A stretch of 64,000 bases of DNA from Alteraquisediminimonas sediminicola. GTDB lineage: Bacteria > Pseudomonadota > Alphaproteobacteria > Sphingomonadales > Sphingomonadaceae. Positions 10,421 to 19,822 of the stretch are shown here, piece by piece. The notes under the pieces were generated by a model. It did no database searches, had not been told where the DNA came from, and was given only the letters and a program-made list of their open reading frames with translations. The translations under genes and the position numbers were made by a program. The stretch spans positions 1,054,001-1,118,000 of the forward strand of contig NZ_JAHXZS010000001.1 of NCBI RefSeq assembly GCF_019740335.1, in the 5' to 3' direction. The number at the start of each line of letters is the position of its first letter. The first letter of the stretch is position 1.

Positions 10421-10438
10421 TTTGAGTTCTATAACACA

Positions 10439-11104
10439 TCAGTGCTTGAACAACGTCTCCGACGTATATTCCACCGGCGTAATCGCCTTATCGGCAGCTG
10501 CTGCCGAAGCCGCGCGGTTGGCGCGCAGTTCTTCGATCAGCGCTTCACGATCGCCTTCCAGGCTTTCATCTGGCTGGGCTTCGATCCCGGCGCGCTTTGC
10601 GGCCTTGCTGATCAGCGCATCGAGTTCACGCTGCGAACACAGGCCCAAGGTCACCGGGTCTTTCGGCACGATGTTGACGATGTTCCAGTGCGAACGATCG
10701 CGGATCGCGGCGATGGTGGTGCGAGTCGTACCGATCAGCTTGGAAATCATGCCATCCGACACTTCCGGGTGGTTGCGCAGAATCCACGCAATGCCATCCG
10801 GCTTGTCCTGACGCTTCGACACCGGGGTATAACGCGGCCCCTTGGTGCGACGGACCGGTTCCGGCCCTTTCTGCATTACCAGACGGTAATTCGGATTGGC
10901 CTGACCCTTTTCGATTTCTTCCATCGTCACTTCATGTGCGCGCACCGGATCGCGGCCCGTCAGCTTGGTCGCGGCGGCATCATCGGCGATGGCCTGAATT
11001 TCAAGGATATGCAGACCGCAGAACTCGGCAATTTGCACGAAGCTGAGCGATGTGTTGTCCACCAGCCATGAGGCGGTTGCATGCGGCATCAAAGGCTGAG
11101 CCAT
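10439..11104 (-). CDS. trcR: TrcR-type cell-cycle transcriptional regulator (DUF1013)
   Basis: A 221-residue protein of the DUF1013 family, which is restricted mainly to Alphaproteobacteria and annotated as cell-cycle transcriptional regulator TrcR. It starts MAQPLMPHATASWLVDN, a highly conserved opening. The segment LSFVQIAEFCGLHILEIQAI (about 20-39) and the segment GMISKLIGTTRTTIAAI (near 118-134) each look like helix-turn-helix units. The last 50 residues are Ala/Glu-rich and probably flexible. ATG 11104 is chosen because GGAG lies 10 bp upstream and the protein then matches the family's start. It stands opposite rpmB with a 248-bp intergenic region between them, so both promoters should lie there. 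Confidence 0.88.
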   Translation of the reverse strand: MAQPLMPHATASWLVDNTSLSFVQIAEFCGLHILEIQAIADDAAATKLTGRDPVRAHEVTMEEIEKGQANPNYRLVMQKGPEPVRRTKGPRYTPVSKRQDKPDGIAWILRNHPEVSDGMISKLIGTTRTTIAAIRDRSHWNIVNIVPKDPVTLGLCSQRELDALISKAAKRAGIEAQPDESLEGDREALIEELRANRAASAAAADKAITPVEYTSETLFKH

Positions 11105-11352
11105 GTTGCGAATTCTCCAGACAATAAAAGGGCCGCCCCAATACGGGAGCGGCCATTGCATAGAGCCTCATATACGGATAACGGCGTAATTCAGCAAGCG
11201 CCGTCTTTATATAGATGTAGGATATAGATGTCGTGCAGGCTAGCATCTGCCTAAAGCGTCAAACATCAACGGTTGACGAATCTATATCGATCGGATAACC
11301 GACCGGCACTTCATTCGGCTATACGCCGCAAAATTCGACGGGATTAAAGATC

Positions 11353-11646
11353 ATGGCGCGCATTTGCGAACTGACCGGCAAGGGTCGGCTGGTTGGGAAC
11401 AACGTTTCCCATGCGAACAACAAGACCAAGCGGACCTTTCTGCCGAACCTGCAGAATGTGACCCTGCTGTCCGATTCACTCGCTCGTGGCGTCAAGCTGC
11501 GCGTGTCGACCAACGGTCTGCGTTCGGTTGAACATGTCGGCGGCCTCGATAATTGGTTGCTGAAGACCAATGACGAAAAGCTGAGCCTGCGTGCGCGTCG
11601 CCTCAAGCGCGAAATCGCGAAGAAGGGCGAAGTCACCGCTGCCTGA
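11353..11646 (+). CDS. rpmB: 50S ribosomal protein L28
   Basis: L28 is a small protein of the large ribosomal subunit. The 97-residue sequence has the family's key parts: [23 protein letters not shown] at the N-terminus (a single Cys rather than a zinc ribbon), [10 protein letters not shown], and [19 protein letters not shown]. The length is as usual for alphaproteobacterial L28, which has a longer C-terminus than the E. coli protein. It is transcribed alone and followed by an intrinsic terminator. It is not coupled to rpmG, which lies 16 kb away. Confidence 0.98.
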   Translation: MARICELTGKGRLVGNNVSHANNKTKRTFLPNLQNVTLLSDSLARGVKLRVSTNGLRSVEHVGGLDNWLLKTNDEKLSLRARRLKREIAKKGEVTAA

Positions 11647-11671
11647 TTGGGCCGGTTTCTTGCTGAATTTC

Positions 11672-11703
11672 AAAACGCCGGGCGGCAACGTCCGGCGTTT
11701 TTC
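11672..11703 (+). terminator. Intrinsic terminator of rpmB
   Basis: The stem AAAACGCCGGGCGG pairs across a short loop with TCCGGCGTTTTT, 25 bp after the rpmB stop. It is GC-rich and ends in a T-run, the standard Rho-independent form. Confidence 0.85.
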
Positions 11704-11735
11704 GTTGTGATGCATCCTATTGATCAAGCACTGGC

Positions 11736-12731
11736 TTAACGCCCTTTTGTCACCCCTCTGCCTTTCAGGTTGAGGGCAAATTTCATCAGCAACGTACGTT
11801 GCAACGGGCTGAAATTATCGTCCGACATCAGCCAGACCAACGTCTCCCCGCGCGCCTGCGTCACCTCGACCCCCTCCATATTATCGACCGCCAGTGGCGG
11901 GGCCAAATGGGCAATGGGCTGGGCTGTCCAGATTTTGCCGCGCCTGATCGACTTGGGATCGGCCAGCGACAAGATTGCCGACACGCCATCCAATATCGTG
12001 AAGCGCCGATGCAGCAGCAGCAATCGGCCATCCGGCAATTGCGCTGCATCGGTCACGAGATACCCTGCCGGGGGGCGATAATTGAACCCGATGGCAGTCG
12101 TGCCGGGTGTTGTCGGATCGCCTGAAAACAGCAGCGCCGACGACAAATGCTTCACGTCTCCGCCATCTTCCGACAAGACCAGAAACCGGCCATCATCCAG
12201 ACGGACCATCGCCTCCGTCCCGGCATTGGGGGGCCAGTCCTTCATCAATTTCGGGGCGACCTGCGCCGTGATCTTCCCGGTCGCAAGGTCATAACGGCGG
12301 ATCATATTGGTAAATTCAAAGCCGACCCAATAACGCCCGCCTGTTTCATCCACCACCAGCGACTCCGCATCGCGCTCGCGCTTTTCATCCGAGCGCCCCG
12401 CGCCAATGGCGATTTGATCCAGCCGCGCTTGATAGATCGCGCCGCCGGGACCCATCGCAAATCGCAATAACATGCCCGCATCGCCCACCGCCATAAAGCC
12501 ATGCTGCGTCCCGCGCAGGCTCGACACGCCGCCAAAAGCCGGATCACGCGCGCGCAGCTCCCAAGCCCCGCGAAATTGCAGCGCGCCCACCTGTTGCCGG
12601 GAAGGGTTGGTGAGATCGAGCGGCGTCACCACCGATTCGATTCGGATCTGGCCATAATGATCCGCCACCGACCACGGGGCCGATGCGGACAGGCTGAGCA
12701 TCAACATGAACGAAAGCAATAATCGCATCAT
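11736..12731 (-). CDS. Esterase-like activity of phytase family protein (exported)
   Basis: A 331-residue secreted or periplasmic protein. Residues 1-23 form a signal peptide (LLLSFMLMLSLSASA core). The mature part matches the 'esterase-like activity of phytase' family: a beta-propeller-like sheet with FGGVSSLRG near 65-73, a SDEKRERDAESLVVD segment near 114-127, YWVGFEFTNMIRRYD, and a C-terminal DNMEGVEVTQARG and LMSDDNFSPLQRT. The last motif, with Asp-Asp-Asn-Phe, is the family's most conserved. The substrate is not known; phosphate-ester hydrolysis is the family annotation only. The gene stands alone and converges with rpmB. Confidence 0.82.
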   Translation of the reverse strand: MMRLLLSFMLMLSLSASAPWSVADHYGQIRIESVVTPLDLTNPSRQQVGALQFRGAWELRARDPAFGGVSSLRGTQHGFMAVGDAGMLLRFAMGPGGAIYQARLDQIAIGAGRSDEKRERDAESLVVDETGGRYWVGFEFTNMIRRYDLATGKITAQVAPKLMKDWPPNAGTEAMVRLDDGRFLVLSEDGGDVKHLSSALLFSGDPTTPGTTAIGFNYRPPAGYLVTDAAQLPDGRLLLLHRRFTILDGVSAILSLADPKSIRRGKIWTAQPIAHLAPPLAVDNMEGVEVTQARGETLVWLMSDDNFSPLQRTLLMKFALNLKGRGVTKGR

Positions 12732-12937
12732 GTGCCGATCCTAACCGATACGCCCTCTCTTGAACAAGGCGTATGACTGAAAAACAAGGGAAATCTTCTT
12801 CACCCCCAAAAGCCAGATGAACGCCAGATAACAGCGATGTTCAGCAATAGATCAACCCGCTGATTGCATAAGGGGGCATCGGATGTAGAGACGGACCTCC
12901 CGCCTCCCGCCCAACAGACAGAACAGGAGCCGGGACC

Positions 12938-13342
12938 ATGCTCAAGCAGATACTCAATTCCACCATGATCGCTGCCATCGCCCTGACGGCCACTGCGACC
13001 GCACCGGCCCTTGCTCATGGTGATCGCGGCTATCGCGACTATCGCCCCTATCAGGTCGGCAATTATTATGATGGCGACCGCTATTATGGCGACCGGGATG
13101 ATCGGCGTTATCGCGAATATCGCGGCGACCGGCGCTATTATGGTCGCAGCCGGGGCCGTGGCTATAGCTATAATGGCTGCGACAAAGGCACGGGCGGCAC
13201 CGTGATCGGCGCGGTCGCAGGTGGCCTCGCCGGTCATGAACTCGCCGGTCGTGGCGGTGATCGCACCTTGGGCATGATCCTTGGCGCAGGCATTGGCGCT
13301 GTCGCCGGACGCGCCATCGACCGCTCGGACAATCGCTGCTGA
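12938..13342 (+). CDS. Glycine-zipper 2TM-domain surface protein (paralog of 5656-6030)
   Basis: A 134-residue exported protein with a signal peptide (residues 1-26, cut near PALAHG). A Tyr/Arg/Asp-rich stretch with repeated RDY, GDRYY and DDRRYREY units fills about 28-75. Two glycine-zipper helices follow: TVIGAVAGGLAGHELA and LGMILGAGIGAVAGRAID, ending in RSDNRC. The layout and final RAIDR.D.RC match the protein at 5656-6030, so the two are paralogs. GGAG upstream of the ATG at 12938 supports the start. It probably sits in the outer envelope. The repetitive Tyr-rich region could bind other envelope components, but I see no catalytic motif. Confidence 0.8.
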   Translation: MLKQILNSTMIAAIALTATATAPALAHGDRGYRDYRPYQVGNYYDGDRYYGDRDDRRYREYRGDRRYYGRSRGRGYSYNGCDKGTGGTVIGAVAGGLAGHELAGRGGDRTLGMILGAGIGAVAGRAIDRSDNRC

Positions 13343-13492
13343 AGATGAAGATAGAGCGCCGGTTGCCCAACGCCGGCGTCTCAAGAATTGACGTAGCGTA
13401 GCATCCCTCCAAGCGCGTTTTCGTTGCTTTGCGTATCCCTTTCCCCTCAAGGGCTGGTGCGTCGCTACAGGTTGCGGCATGGAGAATGCTCT

Positions 13493-15430
13493 ATGTCATC
13501 CGATCAGCATCCAGACCGCTTCCAAGAAGAAAAGTCCGCAGGCCTTGTGCGCGGTAGCGACCAGCCCGACATCGAAGCCGGGCTGGCGGTGATCCGCGAC
13601 ATGGTTCGGACATTGCCGCTTGCCCCCGGCGTGTATCGGATGCTCGATGCCAAGGGCGAGGTTCTGTACGTCGGCAAGGCCAAGGCGCTGAAAAACCGCG
13701 TCACCAATTACACCCAATTGAATGGCCTGACGAAACGCATCCAGCGGATGATCGCGCAGACCCGGTCGATGATGATCGTCACCACCGAGAATGAACGCGC
13801 GGCGTTATTGCTCGAAGCCCAGCTCATCAAACATTATCGCCCGCCGTTCAACGTGCTGCTGCGCGATGACAAAGGCTTTCCCCATATTCTGGTGCGGGAA
13901 GATCATGATTTCCCGCAAATCCTCAAACATCGTGGCGCACGGCGGACCAAGGGGCGCTATTTCGGCCCGTTCGCCAGCACCGCCGCCGTCACCCAGACGC
14001 TCAATGCGCTGCAAAAAATCTTCCAGCTGCGCTCTTGCAGCGACGGTTTTTTCGCCAATCGCTCCCGCCCGTGCATGCTCTATCAGATCAAGCGCTGCTC
14101 GGCCCCCTGTGTCGAGCGGATCAGCAAGGCCGATTATGCCGCCAGCGTCGATGACGCCATCGCCTTTCTCTCCGGCAAATCCGCCAGCGTCCAGCAAAAG
14201 CTCGCCCGCCAGATGGAACGGGCATCAACGGACATGGAATATGAAATGGCCGCGCTCTATCGCGACCGGCTGCGCGCGCTCAATCATGTGCAGGCCGGGC
14301 AGAGCATCGGCTTTCAGGGCATGGAAGATGCCGACATCTTCGCCCTCGCCAGCAAAAGCGGCAAGGTCACGATTCAGGCCTTTTTCATCCGCGACGGCCT
14401 GCATCGCGGCCATAAAAGCTATTTCCCCGCCCATGTATCGGATGTGGCGGAAGATGAGATCCTCGCCGGTTTCCTGATGCAATTCTATCAACAGGCCGAA
14501 CCGCCGCGCCTGATCCTGCTGGATCGCGCGCTGGAGGATGCCGTGCTGATCGCCGACGCCCTGACCGAACGCGCAGGCCGCAAGGTCACGCTCCGCAAGC
14601 CCCAGCGCGGCGATCAGGTCCAGCTTGTGGCCCAAGCCAGCCGGAATGCGGTCGATGCGCTTGATCGCCACATGGCCGAATCCGCGACACAGGCCCGTAT
14701 TTTCGAGGAACTGGCCGATCTGTTCGCGCTCGACGGCCCGCCCGACCGGATCGAGGTGTACGACAACAGCCACATCCAAGGCACCAATGCCATCGGCGCG
14801 ATGGTCGTCGCGGGACCAGAGGGCTTTCGCAAAAACGCTTATCGCAAATTCAACATCAAACGCGCCGACACCGCCCCCGGCGATGATTTCGCGATGATGC
14901 GCGAAGTGCTCGAACGCCGCTTCCGCCGCCTCAACGACGAAGACCCGGACCGCGAGGCCAAGCAAGGCTCGGCGGGCCAATGGCCGGACCTGCTGCTGAT
15001 CGACGGCGGCAAGGGACAGGTGAGCGCGGTCAAATCGGTGATGGACGAACTCGGCATCGAAGATGTCGCGCTGATCGGCGTATCGAAAGGACCGGACCGC
15101 AATGCCGGACGCGAAATCTTTCACTTCCCCGACGGCCGCGAATTAACGCTGCCGGTCAACAACCCGGTGCTGTTCCACCTTCAACGCCTGCGCGACGAGG
15201 CCCATCGCTTCGCCATCGGCACCCATCGCGCCAAGCGCACCAAGGCCCAGATCACCAATCCGTTGGATGAAGTCCCCGGCATCGGCCCGGCGCGCAAAAA
15301 GGCGCTGATGCTCCACTTCGGCTCGGCCCGCTCAGTGCGCGAAGCGACGTTGGAAGAACTCCAACGCGTCCCCGGCATCTCCGCCACCGTCGCGGGGATC
15401 GTGTATGATTTTTATCATCCAGTGGGGTGA
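13493..15430 (+). CDS. uvrC: Excinuclease ABC subunit C
   Basis: UvrC makes both incisions around a DNA lesion in nucleotide excision repair, working with UvrAB. The 645-residue protein has the GIY-YIG nuclease domain (PLAPGVYRMLDAKGEVLYVGKA type, around 35-60), the Cys cluster CSDGFF..RPCMLYQIKRCSAPC, a UvrB-binding UVR motif (SASVQQKLARQME), an RNase H-like endonuclease with IEVYDNSHIQG and LLLIDGGKGQV, and two C-terminal helix-hairpin-helix motifs (LDEVPGIGPARKKALM, LQRVPGISATVA). I chose ATG 13493 because GGAG lies just upstream; an extended frame reaches back to 13424 but lacks this. It is monocistronic here. Confidence 0.97.
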   Translation: MSSDQHPDRFQEEKSAGLVRGSDQPDIEAGLAVIRDMVRTLPLAPGVYRMLDAKGEVLYVGKAKALKNRVTNYTQLNGLTKRIQRMIAQTRSMMIVTTENERAALLLEAQLIKHYRPPFNVLLRDDKGFPHILVREDHDFPQILKHRGARRTKGRYFGPFASTAAVTQTLNALQKIFQLRSCSDGFFANRSRPCMLYQIKRCSAPCVERISKADYAASVDDAIAFLSGKSASVQQKLARQMERASTDMEYEMAALYRDRLRALNHVQAGQSIGFQGMEDADIFALASKSGKVTIQAFFIRDGLHRGHKSYFPAHVSDVAEDEILAGFLMQFYQQAEPPRLILLDRALEDAVLIADALTERAGRKVTLRKPQRGDQVQLVAQASRNAVDALDRHMAESATQARIFEELADLFALDGPPDRIEVYDNSHIQGTNAIGAMVVAGPEGFRKNAYRKFNIKRADTAPGDDFAMMREVLERRFRRLNDEDPDREAKQGSAGQWPDLLLIDGGKGQVSAVKSVMDELGIEDVALIGVSKGPDRNAGREIFHFPDGRELTLPVNNPVLFHLQRLRDEAHRFAIGTHRAKRTKAQITNPLDEVPGIGPARKKALMLHFGSARSVREATLEELQRVPGISATVAGIVYDFYHPVG

Positions 15431-15450
15431 TAGAGAGTTTTATCAGCCCC

Positions 15451-16260
15451 TCACCCCTCTGCCATCCGCGCCGCCTGTTCCCAGATCGCAGGCGACGCCG
15501 CCGCCATGAGGCCAGGGCTGGTATCGCCCACCCGATACGCCCGCCCATCCGGCCAGGCGATCTTGCCGCCCGCTTCTTCGAGGAACAACGCGCCCGCCGC
15601 ATGGTCCCAGGGCAGACTGCGCCAGAACATCGCGAAATCCTGCGTGCCATCGACGCAGCGCGGATAATCGGCCCCCGCGCACATCAGGCCGGGCAAAGCC
15701 TGTTCCAGCTCATCCGCCAGCCGCTCCAGCCGCGCCCGACCCGCCACATCGGCATAGCGATTGGGCAACGCCCCGACCAAGCCCGGTCGCCCGGTGGGCC
15801 TCGCATTGACCTGCACCCCATCGATATAGGCCCCGCGCCCCAGCCGCGCCCGGCACGTCCGCGCGGTGACCGGATCCAGAATCCAGCCGCCCTGCGTCTC
15901 GCCCTCCGCCACCAATGCGATCATCACCGCAAAATGCGGCAGGCCCGCCGCAAAATTCCGAGTCCCATCCAGCGGATCGACCAGCCAGACCGTGCCTTTA
16001 TCGAGTTTCGTCATCAATTCGGGTTGAAATTCGCAGGCCTCTTCGCCCACCACCCGCGCACCCGGAATGAGCGTAGCGAGCTGTTCCGTCAGCCATTCTT
16101 CCGACTCGCGATCGGCGATAGTCACTACCTCACCCGGCGTTTTTTCGCTGATTTCATGGCTTGCGAGCGTCCTGAACCGGGGCAGGATGATCCGCTCCGC
16201 CACATGGCGCAACATCTGTGTTACTGCTTTGTCTAAAGCATCCATATCAACGTCCTGCAT
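15451..16260 (-). CDS. Inositol-monophosphatase family phosphatase
   Basis: A 269-residue Mg2+-dependent phosphatase of the inositol monophosphatase superfamily. The metal-binding motifs are clear: VVGEEACEF near residue 69-77, DPLDGTRNF near 95-103, and WDHAAGALFLEEAGG near 216-230. Family members dephosphorylate inositol phosphates, histidinol phosphate or PAP (CysQ). The sequence alone does not choose between them, and no his or cys genes are nearby. The gene converges with uvrC with a 20-bp gap and stands back to back with clpX across about 105 bp. Confidence 0.88.
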   Translation of the reverse strand: MQDVDMDALDKAVTQMLRHVAERIILPRFRTLASHEISEKTPGEVVTIADRESEEWLTEQLATLIPGARVVGEEACEFQPELMTKLDKGTVWLVDPLDGTRNFAAGLPHFAVMIALVAEGETQGGWILDPVTARTCRARLGRGAYIDGVQVNARPTGRPGLVGALPNRYADVAGRARLERLADELEQALPGLMCAGADYPRCVDGTQDFAMFWRSLPWDHAAGALFLEEAGGKIAWPDGRAYRVGDTSPGLMAAASPAIWEQAARMAEG

Positions 16261-16365
16261 CGAAAATGACGGAAAGGTGACATTTTGCTCATTGTCCTCA
16301 GTTATAAAGCCGGGTTAAGGTGAAACTTGAGGGCGAGACAGTCCTTATACCACAAGGAAGACGGC

Positions 16366-17637
16366 ATGACGAAATTGAGCGGCAGTGACAGTAAGAGCAC
16401 GCTCTACTGTTCCTTTTGCGGGAAGTCCCAGCATGAGGTCCGCAAGCTGATTGCCGGGCCGACGGTGTTCATCTGCGATGAATGCGTCGAGCTGTGCAAC
16501 GATATCATTCGCGAGGAAACCAAAGGTGGTCTCGCGGCGAAACGTGACGGCAGCGTGCCGACGCCGCAGGAGATCTGCAAGGTATTGGACGATTATGTGA
16601 TCGGCCAGTCCAAGGCGAAGCGCGTTCTCTCGGTCGCGGTGCATAACCATTACAAGCGGTTGAATCACGGCGGCAAGGGTGCCGACGTCGAACTGGCCAA
16701 GTCGAACATCCTGCTCGTTGGGCCGACCGGCTGCGGCAAGACCTTGCTTGCCCAGACCCTCGCCCGTATCCTCGATGTGCCGTTCACCATGGCCGATGCC
16801 ACGACTCTGACCGAAGCCGGCTATGTCGGCGAAGACGTCGAAAACATCATTCTGAAGCTGTTGCAGGCATCGGATTACAATGTCGAACGCGCCCAACGCG
16901 GCATCGTCTATATCGACGAAATCGACAAAATCAGCCGCAAGGCCGAAAACCCGTCGATCACCCGCGACGTTTCGGGCGAAGGCGTGCAACAGGCCCTGCT
17001 CAAGATGATGGAAGGCACCGTCGCCTCCGTCCCGCCACAGGGCGGGCGCAAGCATCCGCAACAGGAATTCCTGCAGGTCGATACCACCAATATCCTCTTC
17101 ATCTGCGGCGGCGCGTTCGCCGGGTTGGAAAAGATCATCGGTGATCGCATGCAGGGCAAGTCGATCGGCTTTGGCGCGCATGTCGCCGGACCGGACGAAC
17201 GCCGTGCGGGCGAAGTGTTGCGCCAGTGCGAACCGGAAGATTTGCTGAAATTCGGCCTGATCCCCGAATTCGTCGGTCGTCTGCCCGTCATCGCGACGCT
17301 GGAAGATCTGGATGAGCCGGCCTTGGTCAAGATCCTGTCGGAGCCGAAAAACGCCCTCGTCAAACAATATCAGAAATTGTTTGAAATGGAGGAGGCCAAG
17401 CTCACCTTCACCGAGGATGCGCTGTCGGCCATCGCGAAAAAGGCAATCGAACGCAAAACCGGCGCGCGAGGTCTGCGTTCGATTCTCGAACTGATCTTGC
17501 TCGACACCATGTTCGATCTGCCCGGCAACAACGACATTGATGAAGTCATCATCGACAAGGATGTCGCCGAAAATCGCAAGGAACCGGTGCTGGTTTATGC
17601 CAAAAAGGACAAGGAAGCAGCGGGCGACGCCGCCTGA
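16366..17637 (+). CDS. clpX: ATP-dependent Clp protease ATP-binding subunit ClpX
   Basis: ClpX unfolds tagged or marked proteins and feeds them to ClpP. In alphaproteobacteria this includes cell-cycle regulators. The 423-residue protein has the N-terminal zinc-binding domain (C15, C18, C37, C40), Walker A GPTGCGKT at 119-126, Walker [10 protein letters not shown], the [11 protein letters not shown] segment, sensor motifs, and the IGF-type loop for ClpP docking (region SIGFGAHV, residues near 266-273). Start ATG 16366 follows AAGGAAG. clpP is not upstream as it is in many relatives, and lon is not downstream within the window, so the usual clpP-clpX-lon order is broken or lies elsewhere. Confidence 0.97.
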   Translation: MTKLSGSDSKSTLYCSFCGKSQHEVRKLIAGPTVFICDECVELCNDIIREETKGGLAAKRDGSVPTPQEICKVLDDYVIGQSKAKRVLSVAVHNHYKRLNHGGKGADVELAKSNILLVGPTGCGKTLLAQTLARILDVPFTMADATTLTEAGYVGEDVENIILKLLQASDYNVERAQRGIVYIDEIDKISRKAENPSITRDVSGEGVQQALLKMMEGTVASVPPQGGRKHPQQEFLQVDTTNILFICGGAFAGLEKIIGDRMQGKSIGFGAHVAGPDERRAGEVLRQCEPEDLLKFGLIPEFVGRLPVIATLEDLDEPALVKILSEPKNALVKQYQKLFEMEEAKLTFTEDALSAIAKKAIERKTGARGLRSILELILLDTMFDLPGNNDIDEVIIDKDVAENRKEPVLVYAKKDKEAAGDAA

Positions 17638-17722
17638 TCCTTATTCTTTAGATGCCCCGCACATTGTTGCGCTCGTCCGTGCTGTCGATGGCACTTGCGG
17701 CTGTGCCGACCGTATCTCTTAT

Positions 17723-17750
17723 CGTCATCCCCGCCTGAGCGGGGATGACG
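17723..17750. repeat. Perfect 12-bp palindrome (REP-like unit) after clpX
   Basis: CGTCATCCCCGC pairs perfectly with GCGGGGATGACG across the four-base loop CTGA. The outer CGTCAT/ATGACG ends match the hairpin units at 8351 and 44824, but the core differs (CCCC instead of TCCC), and no second inverted unit follows. It lies 86 bp past the clpX stop and could also end its transcript. The rest of the 287-bp gap (17638-17924) shows nothing else I can name. Confidence 0.55.
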
Positions 17751-17924
17751 AGATAATGAGAGAAGTGGCGCACCTTATCTCCAGCGCCGCCAACCCCATG
17801 TGGCCGCAGCACTAAGTGTCAGCCCCCTCTCTCGTCTCACAAAGGGACAGGTGCAAAATAGGGGGAGCCAACGGGAAGTTTATCCTGTAAAACCTGCGTC
17901 ATAATAGAGATTGAGTAAGTTGCG

Positions 17925-18878
17925 TTGATCAGCACGAGTTGGACCATCAAACGGCGTCAGCCGATCCAATATTATCGCAGACGGCGCAAATTGCAGCGGC
18001 GCTTTGCGGCGGCACTGGTCTGTCTGTGCCTGATTGCCCTGCAACTGACCTATGGTTTGCACGCCGAACCGCACCGGCTTTCTGCCAGTGATTTGAACGG
18101 TCGCAGCCTGACTGCGGACAACGCGCCCGACAGCCCTGCCGCTCACAGTCCGCAACCCGCTGCCTTCATATCGCAAAGCGGTTTCGATCCCGGCCCAGCG
18201 GCGGCGGCATTTTCGATGCGGGGCATGTCCGCCCTGACCCGTTTTCGCGCCACCTTGTGCCTGACCAGCGCCATTTATTATGAAGCCGCGAACGAACCCG
18301 ATGATGGCCAGCGCGCTATCGCACAGGTCGTGCTCAACCGTGTGCGCCACCCCGCTTACCCCCACAATGTTTGCGATGTCGTGTATCAAGGGTCCGAACG
18401 CGCGACCGGCTGCCAATTCACCTTCAGTTGCGATGGCTCAACCGCCCGTGTGCCGGTGAGCACCCCTTGGGCGCGCGCGCGCCGCCATGCGATGGAGGCA
18501 TTGAATGGCTATGTCTATACGCCCATCGGGCTGGCGACCCATTATCACACGCTGGCCGTCGCGCCTTATTGGGGCAACAGTCTCAGGAAGGCCGGGATCA
18601 TCGGCGCGCATATTTTCTATCGCTGGCCGGGACAGCCGGGCGAGGCCGCCGCGTTTAATGCGCACTACACTGGGCTGGAACCGCTCCCCATCCCGCATCC
18701 CCGCGCCGTCGACCCAACCCCGCCCGTCGATCCGTTGTTCACAGGCACCGCCTATCCGGCCTTGACCCAGCACACACCCGCGCCCGCCCCGACACCTGCA
18801 TCGGTCGCGAGCCAATGGACACCAGAGTCCAACATTGTCGAAAAATATCGCGACAGCGGCAAATGGATCAAGGATTGA
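17925..18878 (+). CDS. SleB-type cell wall hydrolase with N-terminal membrane anchor
   Basis: A 317-residue protein with a basic N-terminus and one membrane segment at about 27-44 (AAALVCLCLIALQLTYGL). The catalytic domain at about 105-230 is Hydrolase_2/SleB-like: CLTSAIYYEAANEPDDGQ carries the likely catalytic Glu, followed by AIAQVVLNRVRHPAYP, CQFTFSCDG and THYHTLAVAPYW. Such enzymes cut peptidoglycan glycan strands in the periplasm. The tail is Pro/Ala-rich and probably a flexible linker. The start is a TTG at 17925; no ATG occurs before the catalytic domain and the TTG places the membrane anchor correctly, though the ribosome-binding site is weak. It is a single gene. Confidence 0.82.
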   Translation: MISTSWTIKRRQPIQYYRRRRKLQRRFAAALVCLCLIALQLTYGLHAEPHRLSASDLNGRSLTADNAPDSPAAHSPQPAAFISQSGFDPGPAAAAFSMRGMSALTRFRATLCLTSAIYYEAANEPDDGQRAIAQVVLNRVRHPAYPHNVCDVVYQGSERATGCQFTFSCDGSTARVPVSTPWARARRHAMEALNGYVYTPIGLATHYHTLAVAPYWGNSLRKAGIIGAHIFYRWPGQPGEAAAFNAHYTGLEPLPIPHPRAVDPTPPVDPLFTGTAYPALTQHTPAPAPTPASVASQWTPESNIVEKYRDSGKWIKD

Positions 18879-18934
18879 GCGCGAAGCCTTGAAGGCTGGC
18901 ACTGAACGCACCGCGTGCCTTTGTGGGCCGGTGC

Positions 18935-19822
18935 TTAACGCACCGCGCCGTGCTTCACGAGGCGCGGCAACAGCGTGATTGCGCCAAGGATCGGCCAGCG
19001 ACGCTGCCAAGGGCGGATCACGATGGCATGGCCGCTATGACGGCTGATCTTCCACGCGAGATAATCAATCCCGCCCGCATAGGTCAGGCTCGCCTTCAAC
19101 AGCCGCAGCACCGTCAACGACTTACCTTGCAGCCGCCGCAGTCGCCAGCGCCGCCGCGCCGCCACCGGGCTATCCAGCCGTCCCAATCGCGCCGACGCCA
19201 GCACGTCCGGGGTGAAAAGCAGATAACGCGCCGGATCGGCATCCACGACCGACCCCGCCCGCGTCTTGCGCTCGGCGCGCAATTCCGCGCCATAGGTGAG
19301 CGCAAAGGCCATCCGCCAAATCGCCAGCGGATCGCCATCATCTTGTGCCGTTAAGGGCAACGCCGCCGCCAACAGGGTCGGCGCAGCCTCCGCCACGGCA
19401 TCCACCGCCCGCTCGCCCGCCGCCTCATTCGCCTGCCAGACAAGGCGGCTCGGCTGGGCAAATCGCGCCCATACCGACACGTTCAACGTCTCGCGCCGGT
19501 TCAATCGGGCGAAATCCTCCACCGACAGCACCGCATATTTGGCGATCAGCCCGGCATGGCTGGCGGGAAACACATTGGGCGGCACCAACTGATTCGCAAC
19601 CGCCATCCAGCCCTGCGGATAGGCCGCGCGATAGTCGTTCACGATCAGGTAGAAATCGAGCATCAGCCCATCGAGCTTGGTCTCGCGCAGGCAGGAGCCG
19701 TAAAACAGCACCGCCTCGGCGGCTGCGCCATAACGGCCCGCAATATCCGCCGCGAACGCCACGACGCGCGGATCGACCGGCTGGCCAAGCTCAGCCGCGA
19801 CAAGGGCGCGCAATCCACTCAC
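18935..19822 (-). CDS. Tam41-like protein (putative CDP-diacylglycerol synthase-type nucleotidyltransferase)
   Basis: A 295-residue protein without a signal peptide. Near residue 38-65 it reads LFYGSCLRET...LDFYLIVND. This resembles the GS...D core of nucleotidyltransferases and especially the YGS...LDF.V.D pattern of mitochondrial Tam41, which makes CDP-diacylglycerol from phosphatidate and CTP. The following PPNVFP and AKYAVLS segments also fit that family loosely. A second acidic residue of the usual D-x-D/E is replaced by Tyr (DFY). I chose GTG 19822 because it overlaps the stop of the upstream kinase gene by 4 bp, a sign of coupled translation. That neighbour, a lipid-kinase-like protein, supports a role in phospholipid metabolism. 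The function is inferred. Confidence 0.5.
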   Translation of the reverse strand: MSGLRALVAAELGQPVDPRVVAFAADIAGRYGAAAEAVLFYGSCLRETKLDGLMLDFYLIVNDYRAAYPQGWMAVANQLVPPNVFPASHAGLIAKYAVLSVEDFARLNRRETLNVSVWARFAQPSRLVWQANEAAGERAVDAVAEAAPTLLAAALPLTAQDDGDPLAIWRMAFALTYGAELRAERKTRAGSVVDADPARYLLFTPDVLASARLGRLDSPVAARRRWRLRRLQGKSLTVLRLLKASLTYAGGIDYLAWKISRHSGHAIVIRPWQRRWPILGAITLLPRLVKHGAVR

